Shown: one piece after another, positions 10,153 to 20,311 of the stretch | Layout of the letters: each line of letters opens with the position of its first letter | Numbering within the stretch: position 1 is the first letter of the stretch | Assembly (NCBI GenBank): GCA_037893225.1 | Contig: JAZGUH010000412.1 | Coordinates: 1,860,001-1,924,000, forward strand | Length of the DNA stretch: 64,000 bases | Source of the DNA: Hippasteria phrygiana | Lineage: Eukaryota; Echinodermata; Asteroidea; Valvatida; Goniasteridae | Direction of reading: 5' to 3' | Made by a program: the position numbers and the translations under genes | Notes under the pieces: generated by a model | What the model was told of the DNA's origin: nothing | The model's database searches: none | Seen by the model: only the letters and a program-made list of their open reading frames with translations

Positions 10153-11869
10153 TTGCATGATAAGGATTTGAAAGACAATCCAGATAGCAAACAAAGGGAA
10201 TTGTTTACATTCCCAGATGGGTCAACATATTTGTTACCTCCCGGTCTCAGCCTTAAGAATTTAGAAGCAACAGATGCTGTTTCGGCAGCCCGTTTAGTAC
10301 AGAAACATGAGAGTGCATTTTCGATGGGTCCATTTGATGTAGGGTACTGTGATTTAATCCCTCATGAAGTCAAATTGTCAGATGACAGAGCTATAAACTT
10401 ACCGTATCGAAGAATTTTCCCAAGTCAAACGTCAGAAGTCAAGAAGCTGTTGCAAGATCTTCTGGATAGGAACATTATTAGGAGGTCGGCGAGTCAGTAT
10501 GCCAGTCCTGTGGTTCTGGTCAGGAAGAAAAATGGGCAGTTGCGCTTGTGCATAGATTACAGGTGCCTGAATGCAAAAACTGAGAAGGATGCATTCCCAC
10601 TCCCTAGAATAGAGGAGACATTAGAGTCATTGGGGGGTGCCCGACTATTTTCTTCACTCGATCTAGCCCATGGTTATTTCTAAGTGGCCTTACACCCAGA
10701 CTCCATACTAAAAAATGCCTTTCGTGTTCCATGGGGACTCTATGAGTTTCTTCGAATGCCTCAGGGACTGACAAATAGTCCAAGCACATTTCAGCGTGTG
10801 ATGGAGTTGATTTTCGCTGATATGAATCTGTCCGAACTCGGCCTGTATTTGGGCGATTTGCTTGTATTTTCTGTAAGCATGGGTGAACACTTAGAAAGAC
10901 TAGACAAAGTGTTCAGTAGGCTGACTCGAAATGGGCTAAAACTAAATGGTTCAAAATGCCAGTTGTTTATGAGTTCTGTGTCCCATTTGGGCCATATCGT
11001 TAGTGACAAGGGAGTGTCTGTTAACCCTAGCAAGATAGAACACATTAGAGATTGGCCAGTTCCTACTAATGTGGAACGATTGAGGTCGTTCCTTGGACTC
11101 GCGTCCTATTATAGGCGCTATGTCAAAGATTTCGCTAAGACTGCTGTGCTTTTGCATGCGCTTGTGAGCAAAGCAGCGTCAAAAGCAGGGAAGTCCAAGG
11201 GGCCTATGGCATGGCCAACAGAAGCTGATGAAGCTTTCAGGTTGCTAAAACAGGCACTCTGCAGTGCACCGGTCCTAGCCTATCCGCGGTTTGATCGCGA
11301 TTTTGTTGTAGAAGTAGATGCATCGTTAAAGGGCCTCGGAGCTTGCCTTTCGCAGTATGATGCGGGTGGCCACTTGCACCCCGTGGCGTATGCGAGTCGT
11401 GGTCTGAGGGGGGCAGAGAAGGGTTATTCCGACTTGTCAAGTTTTAAGTTGGAGTTACTTGCCTTTAAGTGGGCCATTACAGAGAAGTTTCGAGAGTATC
11501 TGTTGGGTAGGCACACTACGGTGTGGACAGATAAAAAACCCTCTTGCCCACCTTCAGACTGCTAAACTGGGAGCCACGGAGCAGCGATGGGTCGCTCAGT
11601 TGGCTGCGTTCGACCTCGAAATCAGGTATCGATCGGGACGTTCAAACAAATGCGCAGACGCGCTTAGCCGCAACCCGCCTGACCAAGCAGTGCCACAAAT
11701 TGCTGAGGAATTACAGACCATTATGCAGTGTACCCCTTTGCCTCATCAGTTGCACTCAGCCGAAACGCCAGTACTCGTTCAAGTGCGGGAAGAGGGAGTG
11801 GTCGAAGAACCACCCATGGTCGCATCTTCGGTATACTGCCATCATATTCTCATTCAGATTTGGCTGTAA
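10153..11869 (+). pseudogene. pol: Pol, reverse transcriptase and RNase H segment, inactivated
   Basis: RT landmarks appear in order: YASPVVLVRKKNGQLRLCIDY, FPLPRIEETL, FSSLDLAHGY, the block around MPQGLTNSPSTFQ, and LGHIVS with FLGLASYYRRYV of the thumb/connection. RNase H follows with VDASLKGLGACLSQYD and YASRGL, then (after a frameshift near 11545) LGATEQRWVAQL and CADALSRNP. Three lesions stand out. A TAA at 10681-10683 replaces the expected Gln after HGYF. The polymerase motif YxDD reads YLGD, with a Gly codon GGC at 10852-10854. The frame also shifts within the RNase H region. The enzyme would be dead even if translated. Confidence 0.88.
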
Positions 11870-12004
11870 TACAAAAGGGGGACGATGCCCTTACTGAAGT
11901 GTGGTGTCTATGGGATCACCGTTGGGACCCAGGAATAGGTGGTCTGAGTACAGGTCAAAGTACGAAAGAGGTCAAAGGTTGGCTAAAGGAGTGGCCCCAA
12001 TTAG

Positions 12005-13360
12005 TTGAACGACATGGTGTGTTGTACAGAGCAGTTAGTTGGTAATCCTGGTCCTGGGCAAGTGTTTCAATTGCTTGTCCCAAAGCAACTGCAGTCTGAA
12101 ATTATAAAGGCTGCTCCTGATCAATGGGGACATCAGGGTGTAGGGAGAACTTTAGGATTGATCAAGAGTCGTTGTTATTGGCCAAGTATGAATGTTCAGG
12201 TGAAAGAATACATTCAAAATTGTTTTCAGTGCACTGTGGCCAAGGCTCCCACACCAGTAGTCCGCCCCCCAATGCGCCACCTTCTGGCTTTCCGGCCCTT
12301 GGAGCGTTTAGCGATAGATTTTCTTAAGTTGGATAAAGGTCATGGCAATGTCGAGGATGTCTTGGTCATGACAGACGCTTTCACTAAGTTTGCGCTAGCC
12401 ACCCCCTGCAGGGATCAGACTGCAAAAGTAGTGGCTCAAAGTCTGCATGATCAGTGGTTCGTACACTACGGTATTCCTTCCCAGATCCATTCGGATCAGG
12501 GCAGCAATTTTGAGAGTCACCTTGTGCAAGAACTATGCAACCTGTATGGTATACACAAAACTAGAACCACCTCTTACCACCCACAAGGTAATGGGCAGAT
12601 AGAGCGTTTCAACAGAACGCTCTGTGGTCTCATCAAATCTGTTGAACTCAAAAACCGTAGGAACTGGCCCAAACTCCTCCCACATTTGGTATTTATTTAC
12701 AACAGCACACCACACAGCGTAACTGGATACACTCCTTATTGTATTATGTTCGGTAGAGAGCCATCTATCCCCCTGGACCACTTGATCAGCAATGCGCAAG
12801 GGAATTGGGATGAAAGTGCGATTCATCAGCAAGCGCATTTCATCAAAAATGCTCATGCAATTGCAAAGGAACGCCTTTTTAGGGCCGCAGATAGAAACGA
12901 AAGACAATATGATAAGCGAGCGCATGCTGAACCTCTTGCAGTGGGCTCGAGAGTACTTCTCAGGAACTGTCAGTTTTCTGATCGTCATAAGCTCAGTGAT
13001 CACTTTGGTTCCGAACAGTATGTTGTGGTTAGACATAACACAGATGGGGATGTGTATGCAGTTAGGCCAAGTGGTGGTGGTCCTGAAAAATGGATTAATA
13101 GGAAAATGCTCATTGTAGACCCTAGGGGCGAGTTGACTGTACCTGAGACTGTACCTGACACTGAAGCTGACTCTGAATCAGATAGTTCTGATGATGAGGT
13201 GTTGGTTGCACCGCCTTCTCTATTGAAACCACGAAAATCGCATATGTTGACTGGTGACGGTCAGCAGCCAAATCCAGCAGATGCCGTACCGGGTGTACGA
13301 CGTTCAGAACGAATTAAGAGAAAGAGTTGTTTGGGGCAGTGGCCTAATGCGATAACTTGA
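12005..13360 (+). pseudogene. pol: Pol, integrase segment
   Basis: This 451-residue frame contains the whole integrase. The zinc domain (WGHQGVGRT ... CFQCTVAKAP) has lost its expected first His, since Pro-Asp stands there. The DDE catalytic core shows Asp in LAIDFLKLD, Asp in HSDQGSNF and Glu in GNGQIERFNRT, followed by YNSTPHSVTGYTPY. The C-terminal domain has GSRVLLRN and a basic tail (VRRSERIKRK); no chromodomain is visible. The frame runs out of register with the upstream linker near 12040. The enzyme would insert cDNA into the host genome. Its stop at 13360 is followed by 230 bp of non-coding sequence before the next ORF. Confidence 0.88.
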
Positions 13361-13591
13361 TTTGTTGGCAGGTCAGAAAAGGGGTTTCCTGCTTCACATT
13401 TGTGAACTAGGACATGGTTGTCACCACCTCCTTGACTGATCGCTGCCCATCATGCTTTTTTTGTTTATGATTTTGTACATAAGTGTAGTTCTGAGAGATT
13501 TTGCCAGTTAGGCTCACTAGTATCTCTTTTACTATATTTTGCCACATGTTCTGGAAGCCAGCTTAAACATTTCACACGTATACAAATATGA

Positions 13592-14182
13592 CAGAGAATT
13601 CGAAGCCACATATTTGGCCATTCATTTATTGCTCGACTTTCGAGAGATGCTGAAAGAGGCCTGCAGTTAGTTTGTGATTATATTGGTGTACAAGATGCGT
13701 GTACCCTGTCTGTAGAAGGCCACCCAGGCTTAACTTATGCTAGAATATTCTCTAGTCCTGATCACTATGTGCGTGAGATGAAAAAGAGGAAAATTGATGT
13801 ATTAATTATTGATATGGGGACAAATGATCTCTGTAGCCCAGAAGTCACCCCTGCTGTTCTACTTCAGGACACGCTTCGTTTTCTTGATTTGCTTGAATCC
13901 AAGGGTGTTGTCACTGCGCGTATTGTATCACTCTCTGTAGTTCAACGCACTAAAATAACACGCCAGGGACAGGTACAAGTTGCCACATTCAACCATCGGG
14001 TCCGACGATTCAATGCTATTCTCGCTAGGGAACTTCAGGAAAATCCAAAGGTTTACCAATACGCCCAGAGAAAGGTTAATTATCCGAAGTACATCCATGA
14101 GGACGGATGTCATTTAAATCAAGAGGGTGTGGCCAAGTATTGTCGAGGCCTAAGAGAGCTTATTTTTAGACACATCCAATAA
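13592..14182 (+). CDS. SGNH/GDSL-type hydrolase ORF carried by the retrotransposon
   Basis: This open frame of 196 codons lies between integrase and the 3' LTR. It holds all four SGNH blocks: the nucleophile Ser in IFGHSFIARL (block I, near 13613), a Gly in GHPGLTYARI (block II), Asn in IIDMGTNDLC (block III, near 13806), and the Asp/His pair in EDGCHLNQEGVAKY (block V, near 14101). Members of this fold are serine esterases or lipases; the substrate here is unknown. The first ATG (13769) would lose blocks I and II, and the frame starts right after a TGA at 13589. An AG at 13593-13594, directly in phase, could be a splice acceptor for a subgenomic mRNA, as env genes use. SGNH domains are known in some CR1-type LINEs and Ngaro-type elements; I do not recall one in this position in Ty3/gypsy. 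No frame break lies between block I and the stop, unlike pol. Confidence 0.75.
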   Translation, partial: QRIRSHIFGHSFIARLSRDAERGLQLVCDYIGVQDACTLSVEGHPGLTYARIFSSPDHYVREMKKRKIDVLIIDMGTNDLCSPEVTPAVLLQDTLRFLDLLESKGVVTARIVSLSVVQRTKITRQGQVQVATFNHRVRRFNAILARELQENPKVYQYAQRKVNYPKYIHEDGCHLNQEGVAKYCRGLRELIFRHIQ

Positions 14183-14802
14183 ATAGACAGCTGGAGAAAT
14201 AGTGATTTTGTTGAATTAACTTTAATGTATAGTTATTGAGCCTTGACTTCTACTTTGGTTACCTAGCCTTAATACTTGTTAGGAACAGAATGCAAGGACT
14301 GCATATGTGTGTGTATTTATAATGTGTTTACCTTAGAATCAGTGGTTTAGCACATTGCCGATTCTATGGACTTCAGCCATAGTTGTTGTAATGATGAATG
14401 TATTCATTAGCGCCTTTGGAAGTCACGGTTAAGGATATTAAAAGTTGTTTTAATATCAGGTTTTTCATTTTGGCCTACATGTATTCAAGTATGTAGTTTC
14501 AGAAGGATGTTTTGTATGGTTAAATTCATACTGTATTGTTCAATTCCAAAAATGTGCGAGTGTCGCTATAGAAAGAAAAGCAGTGTACTATACAGAGGTA
14601 GTCTGGTCTGCTTTTGATCAGCCGTTGCAAGCTACATTGTATATTTTTGCTGATTGTTCTGGAGTTGTTTAATTGTTGTTCTCCAAAGAAATAGCTTGAA
14701 TATCGAGAATTGAATCTTGCCAATCTGCAATTATTGATATTGTACAATGAAACATTTGGAATCATATTTTACACAGTCTGGACCACTCGGGTCGCGTGGT
14801 CT

Positions 14803-14816
14803 TAAAGCAGGGAATT
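14803..14816 (+). promoter_or_regulatory. Polypurine tract
   Basis: TAAAGCAGGGAATT directly precedes the 3' LTR start (TGTGGGGG). It is purine rich and placed where plus-strand synthesis is primed. Confidence 0.55.
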
Positions 14817-15590
14817 TGTGGGGGCACGCAGTATCCGCTCACTGTCCAACTCCCCAGATACTGAGCTATATTTAGTTCACCCTAATTTGCATGTGTCCCT
14901 GATGCATATGCATATAAATGTCACTAGTTGTCGTGGAATTCATACGCCATTAAGACAATTAGACCCAAATTTAAAGGCTTTTGTCCCATATTTCCTTCTT
15001 TGGATTGTATAAGAATTGTAATTATGTGAAGGTCCATTGAGTGAAGGTTTCTTTTAAAAGACAACGGAATTTATCGTTATCTTCAATATTTTACCCTATT
15101 TTGTGGAGTAGTAATATCTAAGAAACGCTTGGTGGTGTGTCCACAACATGCGAGCGGGCTTCCTTTTCTCTGTTGTGGTGGTGGCATTCGTGCTCTGGTT
15201 CACGAGGATTTTTCCTCGTATTTGTCATTGTTTAGCCGCCTCCTTTGGGAGCATGAGTATGCTCTGAGTGAAGGCGGGCATTTCCAGAACTTGTGGTGAG
15301 TGTCCTTTTTAGTAGTTTTGTGGGGAACTTGTGTTAAAAGTTGAGACACTCTCACTCAAAACTGTTGGAGCTTAGCATCATTGCCACGGGCAGTGTCGTG
15401 CGTATGCCAATACACATTGTATGCGCAGTGCATAGATTTGTATTGTACATGTATGACCTTTGACCTGCCACTGTTCCTGTGTGTGCACACACAACCACTC
15501 GTATTACATGTATTTTGACCATGCGTTTCTTACGTTGTTTTCTTGTAGGCAAAGTGTAGGCCTATCGAGGCTGTGCTGCGCCTGGGGATC
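14817..15590 (+). repeat. 3' LTR, first part
   Basis: It is nearly identical to 6351-7124, then stops abruptly after CTGGGGATC. The following 1.34 kb is unrelated. Confidence 0.9.
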
Positions 15591-16932
15591 ACGTGATTAA
15601 AAAATTATTTTGCACTTACTGATTACCTAGAATAATTGTTAGAACTGTTGGTGTTATTAATTACCGATAATATTTTTGGGCGTCAGTATCTATAAATAAA
15701 TATATTGTAAATTTGGGGTAGTTGGTATAAAGATGATTGTAACTTGGCATGTTGAAGCCACCGTACCTCTTTCGTTGTTAAGCAAAATAGGTGGGGTGAG
15801 GTTATAGAGTCGTTTTCATTGGTTGGTAGGACTGCCACGCCTTAAACAAATTAGAAGTGAGATGGTTGTACTGAATTTGATTGGGTGTTGGGCCATCATA
15901 CCCATTTATTGATAACCAAATTTATTGGAAGGATTGGCTAATTTGTGTATTTTCTATTGGTTGATTTTATAAAACGTCATCTTAGAATTTGGGGATTGGC
16001 AGATATATCGGGGAAATTGAATTTTTGGGGGAGTCTGCGCTTGAGTTTACCGGGGAGAGGGCCATCGCCGGGCCAGCCTCGATGTTTTTGGAGGATTTCG
16101 GTTGTTGTGTCCGAAATCATGTAGTGGCAATTGAGTGCCATTTTGCTGTTTTGCGTGGACCCGTTCTCCAATCCAAATAGGTATCTGCCAAGTGCCAATT
16201 TTCAACCAGAGGTTTGAACTTCTCTACGAAACCAGGATCATTCCTGTAAGTTATCGTATTTACTATTTCCTTGCCATATAAATCGTTTGCATTTCTGTAT
16301 AATTGCATTTTGGGATCGAAATGTTATTTTACTGTATTTGATATAAACGGGCATTTCTACTAAATCAATTTTGCAATCTTGCCAATTTTAACTGAGTTTG
16401 AGTGCCAACTAAAAATCTATGAAGGGCAAGCAATGTATTTAAATGTAAAATTGGAACTTAGTTTTTAACATTGGATCTCTTTTTATAGGGTTTCGTGATA
16501 CACTGGGAATCACCAGTACATTTTGCTACTACCGGGGGGTAACCGTAGCTACCACGTTGCGTTGACGTGATGACTGGGTGTCATTTACCAATGGAGTCTT
16601 TCATCAAGCCTTGGGTGGTGTGCCAAGTCTACCGGGGGTTACTGACTGGCTGACGATGGCGCTAAGTCTTTGCGTGGTTGTTTTCAAGCCTGAACTTGGA
16701 GACACTCGGCGTTGATTTGTAATAAATTAATGTGTAATTGGTGAAATTAATTTAATAGTAGTGTAATAGTAGTGTAATATAAAAGGAAAGGTTTGATTTG
16801 CACTTAAATGTTTACTGTGATGGTGGTGGTTGAATAAAAGGGTTTTGAGTAAGAAAGAAATAGTTTGATTCTTAATTATTTTATGGGGTGGATTTGCCTA
16901 TTGTTCAGTAGGGGTGTTTTGAACCTTGACAA
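15591..16932. mobile_element. Unassigned 1.34-kb insert inside the 3' LTR
   Basis: The insert is non-coding, with a TATAAA near 15967 and AATAAA motifs near 15697, 16721 and 16833, so it could be an LTR of another family, but no TG...CA borders or target duplication can be fixed. It is flanked on both sides by the same ~170 bp of Ty3/gypsy LTR (15418-15590 and 16933-17100). Confidence 0.35.
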
Positions 16933-17438
16933 TGTATGCGCAGTGCATAGATTTGTATTGTACATGTATGACCTTTGACCTGCCACTGTTCCTGTGTGTG
17001 CACACACAACCACTCGTATTACATGTATTTTGACCATGCGATTCTTACGTTTTCTTGTAGGCAAATTGTAGGCCTATCGAGGCTGTGCTGCGCCTGGGGA
17101 TCTATCTTTCTTTCTGTACCAGTGATTATTAGTCTTCATCATGGGATCCTGATCATTTTTAACTGCATCTTCACCCACCTGCAATTATTACACACCGTTT
17201 TCGTTTACATCATCTACTCTGGATTTGTTAATTTGTCATCTTGGATTTCCATTAACTTGATTTCACCCTTCCTGATTTGATCGATGATTCAATAAATTCT
17301 ATAACTGATCTGCGGAAATTCAACTACTGGTTGACTGGTGATTTTGTGGCTCCGATCTCCCATAACACGCTCATCCTGATTTACTTTGGGATCAACCTCC
17401 CTTGCATGCTGTGACACCGCAGCACTGATTTCACTACA
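16933..17438 (+). repeat. 3' LTR, last part (or piece of a second LTR)
   Basis: It matches 6952-7463 of the 5' LTR, ending CACTACA. Its first 170 bp duplicate the end of the fragment at 15418-15590, so the two pieces cannot be produced by one simple insertion. Confidence 0.85.
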
Positions 17439-18781
17439 TTAAAGACCAACTAAAACGCCAAATTTCTTTGACTTTTTTGACTTATCTGATAGTTTATGCC
17501 ACCCCAAAACTAATGTAACAAGTTTCATGATTCTGAAAAAAGAAAGAAAAGGTTTATGAGCCTTTCCTTCTCAGCCACTTTGACTTGATTCAGAAAAGGC
17601 CGAGGTCAACTGCATGCCGTATCGCGCGAGTATTGACGTATACGTGTAGAAACATATGACGTCACTGTATTATACGACAATGTTTTACGTAGAGTCTGTA
17701 CGTATTTTTTTGTCTAAGGGTATTACTTGCTGTGCTTTTTCCACATGATTCAGGTGTAACACTACGGTAAACATATTTTAAAGTGTTGACATCTTTGTGA
17801 GACACATTTAGAATTGGGGTTGTAGGCTTGTTCTTGCTGAAAAGCTAGTTATGATTCTACTTTCCTTTGTTTGCAGTCGGCTTTTATTGGGACCTGCGCG
17901 GTGAGTTGTGTGCGAGCTGATGCTATACTCTAGTCTGGCGACTTTGCTTATGCAGCCCTCTTAAGGACCCGCACCTTCTCAGAACTATACACACAATTTC
18001 TGTTATAAGGTACCAGACTCAATCGCATGCAGCGCATGCGGTACCGTGCGTGTACAATGCATGTTGAGTCAAGCGAGCGTGGACAGGGAGGGAGACGGCC
18101 GGGGCTAGCTCTGGCTGCTGGAGCCGGCAACCGCAGGCAACGTCGTCGTGGTCTGGTGGTGCGCGTGAGTGTGGGACAGGATTGGAATGGCTCCAGCCTT
18201 CAAACGGAATTGTGCCTTCAAACCCAGCTGAGTTTTCATAATAACACTGTCATCAATACAGTCTTTGGCGAAATGTTCTGCACATATTTTCGACCGTTTC
18301 GACAGCCAAAAATCAGATCTTGTATTGTCTACAAACCGGACCCACTGTCGCCTTTGAACTCCATTCAGCACTGGGAATCGCAGTAAGGTTAGGTCAGGGT
18401 TTTTGTCGCTGTTCCTCGTGCAACCCCCAACTACACACGATCGAGGCATAATGATTATCTCGGAACCATGCTCATACTGAAATAATATCAAAATAAGGAA
18501 AACGGAGGAGTTATGTCGACAAAAACTCTTCCAGCAGCATCAACTCCACGTACGTACATGCATAGTGTTTGGCTGTAGCATCAACCGACTCTACACGTGT
18601 ACGTCACGGGGTCACGTACATACATTTAACATACATAATGAGCTTTCGCGAAACGGGATAAATGGTTCAGAATAACAACCCTTTTTTCTTAAATAAGAAA
18701 TCCCTCTCGTCTGCAAACTAATATCCATCAGTTAAAAGAGTATTTAAACTGTCGGAAAAGTCCAAAAAGTCGAAATTTTGG
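17439..18781 (-). mobile_element. TTAA-type DNA transposon carrying a THAP gene, right end truncated by a SINE
   Basis: It begins TTAAAGACCAACTAAAACG directly at the LTR end. Its left 200 bp resemble the left end of the 4.3-kb element at 53485 (shared layout with TTTATGCC, ...CAGAAAAG... and GGTCAAC). At the right, 18740-18781 is an inverted, diverged copy of the left end (TTTAAACTGTC...AAAAAGTCGAAATTTTGG) that breaks off where a tRNA-derived SINE starts. THAP plus a TTAA target suggests the Kolobok superfamily, or alternatively a piggyBac-like group; no catalytic transposase domain is present. Confidence 0.55.
18105..18449 (-). CDS. THAP-domain protein, probably transposon encoded
   Basis: From the ATG at 18449 the 114-residue frame is a THAP zinc finger. 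It opens MPRSCVVGGCTRN, giving the first Cys pair, then LRFPV, W of RRQWVRFV, and the second Cys/His pair in CAEHFAKDCID. It closes with LKAGAIPIL, the counterpart of the AVPTIF box. THAP domains are C2CH DNA-binding modules found at the N-terminus of P-element and Kolobok-type transposases and in host regulators. After the domain a short His/Thr/Ser tail ends in a stop at 18105. There is no transposase core, so this may be a stand-alone DNA-binding protein, a first exon, or a truncated gene. An upstream ATG at 18491 is possible, but the THAP consensus starts at MPRSC. Confidence 0.7.
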   Translation of the reverse strand: MPRSCVVGGCTRNSDKNPDLTLLRFPVLNGVQRRQWVRFVDNTRSDFWLSKRSKICAEHFAKDCIDDSVIMKTQLGLKAQFRLKAGAIPILSHTHAHHQTTTTLPAVAGSSSQS

Positions 18782-18920
18782 GAAACCGCTAACATAGGGC
18801 AAGATAGCTCAGTTGGTAGAGCGCCGGTACGGTGTTCGGAGATCGCAGGTTCCGAATCCCGCTCCTGCCAGTTTCTTTGTTCACTTTGAAAATGTATTTA
18901 AATTTACCTAGTCAGTTTCC
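18776..18920 (+). mobile_element. tRNA-derived SINE, copy 1
   Basis: It carries a pol III A box (TAGCTCAGTTGG) and a B box with one extra base (GGTTCCGAATCC), then GCTCCTGCCA, GTTTCTTTGTTCACTTTG and a tail ending near CTAGTCAGTTTCC. A tRNA-like cloverleaf is possible, but the anticodon arm is degenerate and the B box is broken, so it is not a working tRNA gene. Confidence 0.75.
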
Positions 18921-19015
18921 TTTGTGGATTGTTTGACGAATTATATAAGTTTAAAAGTCGTATTCTAATTGAGTGATCCCCACAATGTCGTTTCCCAGGT
19001 TATATCGTAAACATT

Positions 19016-19207
19016 GGGTGTGATCCCTGGCTATACGGCATTCTGGGTTTATGACTTCTGACTAGCGCCCACCCGAACAAAGATACTGACAATTTGGGAA
19101 ACCGCCGGGCAAGATAGCTCAGTTGGTAGAGCGCCGGTACGGTGTTCCAGAGGTCGCAGGTTCGAATCCCGCTCCTGCCAGTTTCTTTGTTCACTTTGAA
19201 AAATTTT
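19016..19207 (+). mobile_element. tRNA-derived SINE, copy 2 (long form)
   Basis: Same unit as at 18776, with an intact B box (GGTTCGAATCC) and with about 90 bp of extra 5' sequence (GGGTGTGATCCCTGGC... GCGCCCACCC...). The inverted copy at 46186-46410 also carries that extra sequence, so the long form is a real subfamily. Confidence 0.75.
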
Positions 19208-19279
19208 AAGAGAGGGAGCAACATCTTGTATGGAGGGACAATCCGTGACCGTCGGCCGAGTCCGCTCTCGCATGGGTTT

Positions 19280-19402
19280 GCGTTAGGGTTAGGAATAGAG
19301 TTGGGGTTAGAATTCGGTTAGGAATAGAATTAGGGTTAGAATTAGGGTTAGGAATTGGGTTAGGAATAGGGTTAGGGTTAGGAGTAGGGCTTAGGGATGT
19401 CG
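19280..19402 (-). repeat. Degenerate interstitial telomere-like tract
   Basis: About 120 bp of TTAGGG, TTAGGAATAGGG and TTAGAATTAGGG variants. The perfect hexamer is interspersed with longer variants, so it is an interstitial or minisatellite tract and not a chromosome end. Confidence 0.65.
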
Positions 19403-20300
19403 ATCGCGCGCACAACGGCCGCAAAGTGCTAGTTAGTAGTTGGGCCATGGTTGGGCGGGCAGCTTGCAACACTCCACGCTCCCTGCAGAATTTAACAGTA
19501 TGCTCCACCCCGTGTTACTTTGGAGTTTTCAAAATTGTGTAGGTCATAAATTAATATTCCTAATTTAAATATTTCTGAAGCCAGATTGCGACATACACGG
19601 TAAGTATGACTAAAATGCTTCAAGGAGCAACAAGCGCTCATGGCCGAGCGGGTAAGCGTACCATGTATTAACCCACGTTCTCTTACAGGCTCGATTTATG
19701 CGGGCCTGCGAATATACCGGCGGAGCACGGGCTCTCAAATTGCAAGGAAAACGGCCCGGCTTGCAGGACCACTATGGCACTTCTATGTTCGGAGAATCAC
19801 TTACACCCTCACACGTACACAACCCTCCCGTGATCTCACTTCATTATATATGTCCCATTCTGTTTATACACACAGGATATGCAACTGGATACTGCTGATG
19901 TGACATACCAATGCACATCTCTGTTACTGAACAAGGAACCTATAAAACTTGATGCCATCATAAGCTTACAGTCAAGGTTTGTCAGTCTATGGAATTATCC
20001 TCAACACGTGTAGAAAGCCATTCCAAGATTGTTGGAAACACCGACTCTGCCAAATTTTCATTGTTGATGGCACAAAGGGCACGTAGTCTGCCGAAAGTGC
20101 CAACAAAACCTACTACAACAACAACAACAGGCTTGATTTCGATGGAGGTTCGAACCTCGGCGAGGGAATGGAAAAGGGAGCACATAGACAGTGACAGAGG
20201 CGGCGTGGTGGTGGGAGGACAGAGGAATGTAGAGGAGAGAGATTTCTAGCAAATAATTGTTCTTTTTAAAATTTATTTATTTTGTACTTTTCCTCGCTAA
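19403..20300. other. Unassigned stretch with tRNA-like fragments
   Basis: I see an A-box-like TGGCCGAGCGGGTAAGCG at 19641 and a palindromic B-box-like GGTTCGAACC at 20149, but no complete tRNA or SINE. Short open frames on both strands have no recognisable domain. Confidence 0.3.
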
Positions 20301-20311
20301 AATCCCCTTAA

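Larger units (their letters stand above)
6351..17438 (+). mobile_element. Ty3/gypsy LTR retrotransposon, degenerate, with an extra SGNH-hydrolase ORF
   Basis: The order is 5' LTR, tRNA primer site, gag, protease, RT, RNase H, integrase, SGNH ORF, polypurine tract, 3' LTR. Placing RT before integrase defines Ty3/gypsy. Pol carries a nonsense codon, several frameshifts and a destroyed RT catalytic motif, so the copy is dead. The 3' LTR is rearranged: its first 774 bp stop at 15590 and LTR sequence resumes at 16933. The 5-bp flanks (TATAC on the left, TTAAA on the right) do not match, and the flanking sequences are unrelated (Polinton on the left, TTAA element on the right), so one end was rearranged after insertion. 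Confidence 0.9.

Noticed and set aside
12533..13036. Minus-strand ORF opposite the integrase
   Set aside because: A shadow of the integrase gene, with no domain of its own.
18797..19182. Functional tRNA genes
   Set aside because: The A and B boxes are good, but the anticodon arm does not form a normal 5-bp stem with U33, one B box has an extra base, and the same unit is dispersed with a common tail and target duplications. They are SINEs.
19280..19402. Chromosome end or telomere
   Set aside because: The TTAGGG words are degenerate, only 120 bp long and embedded in other DNA.
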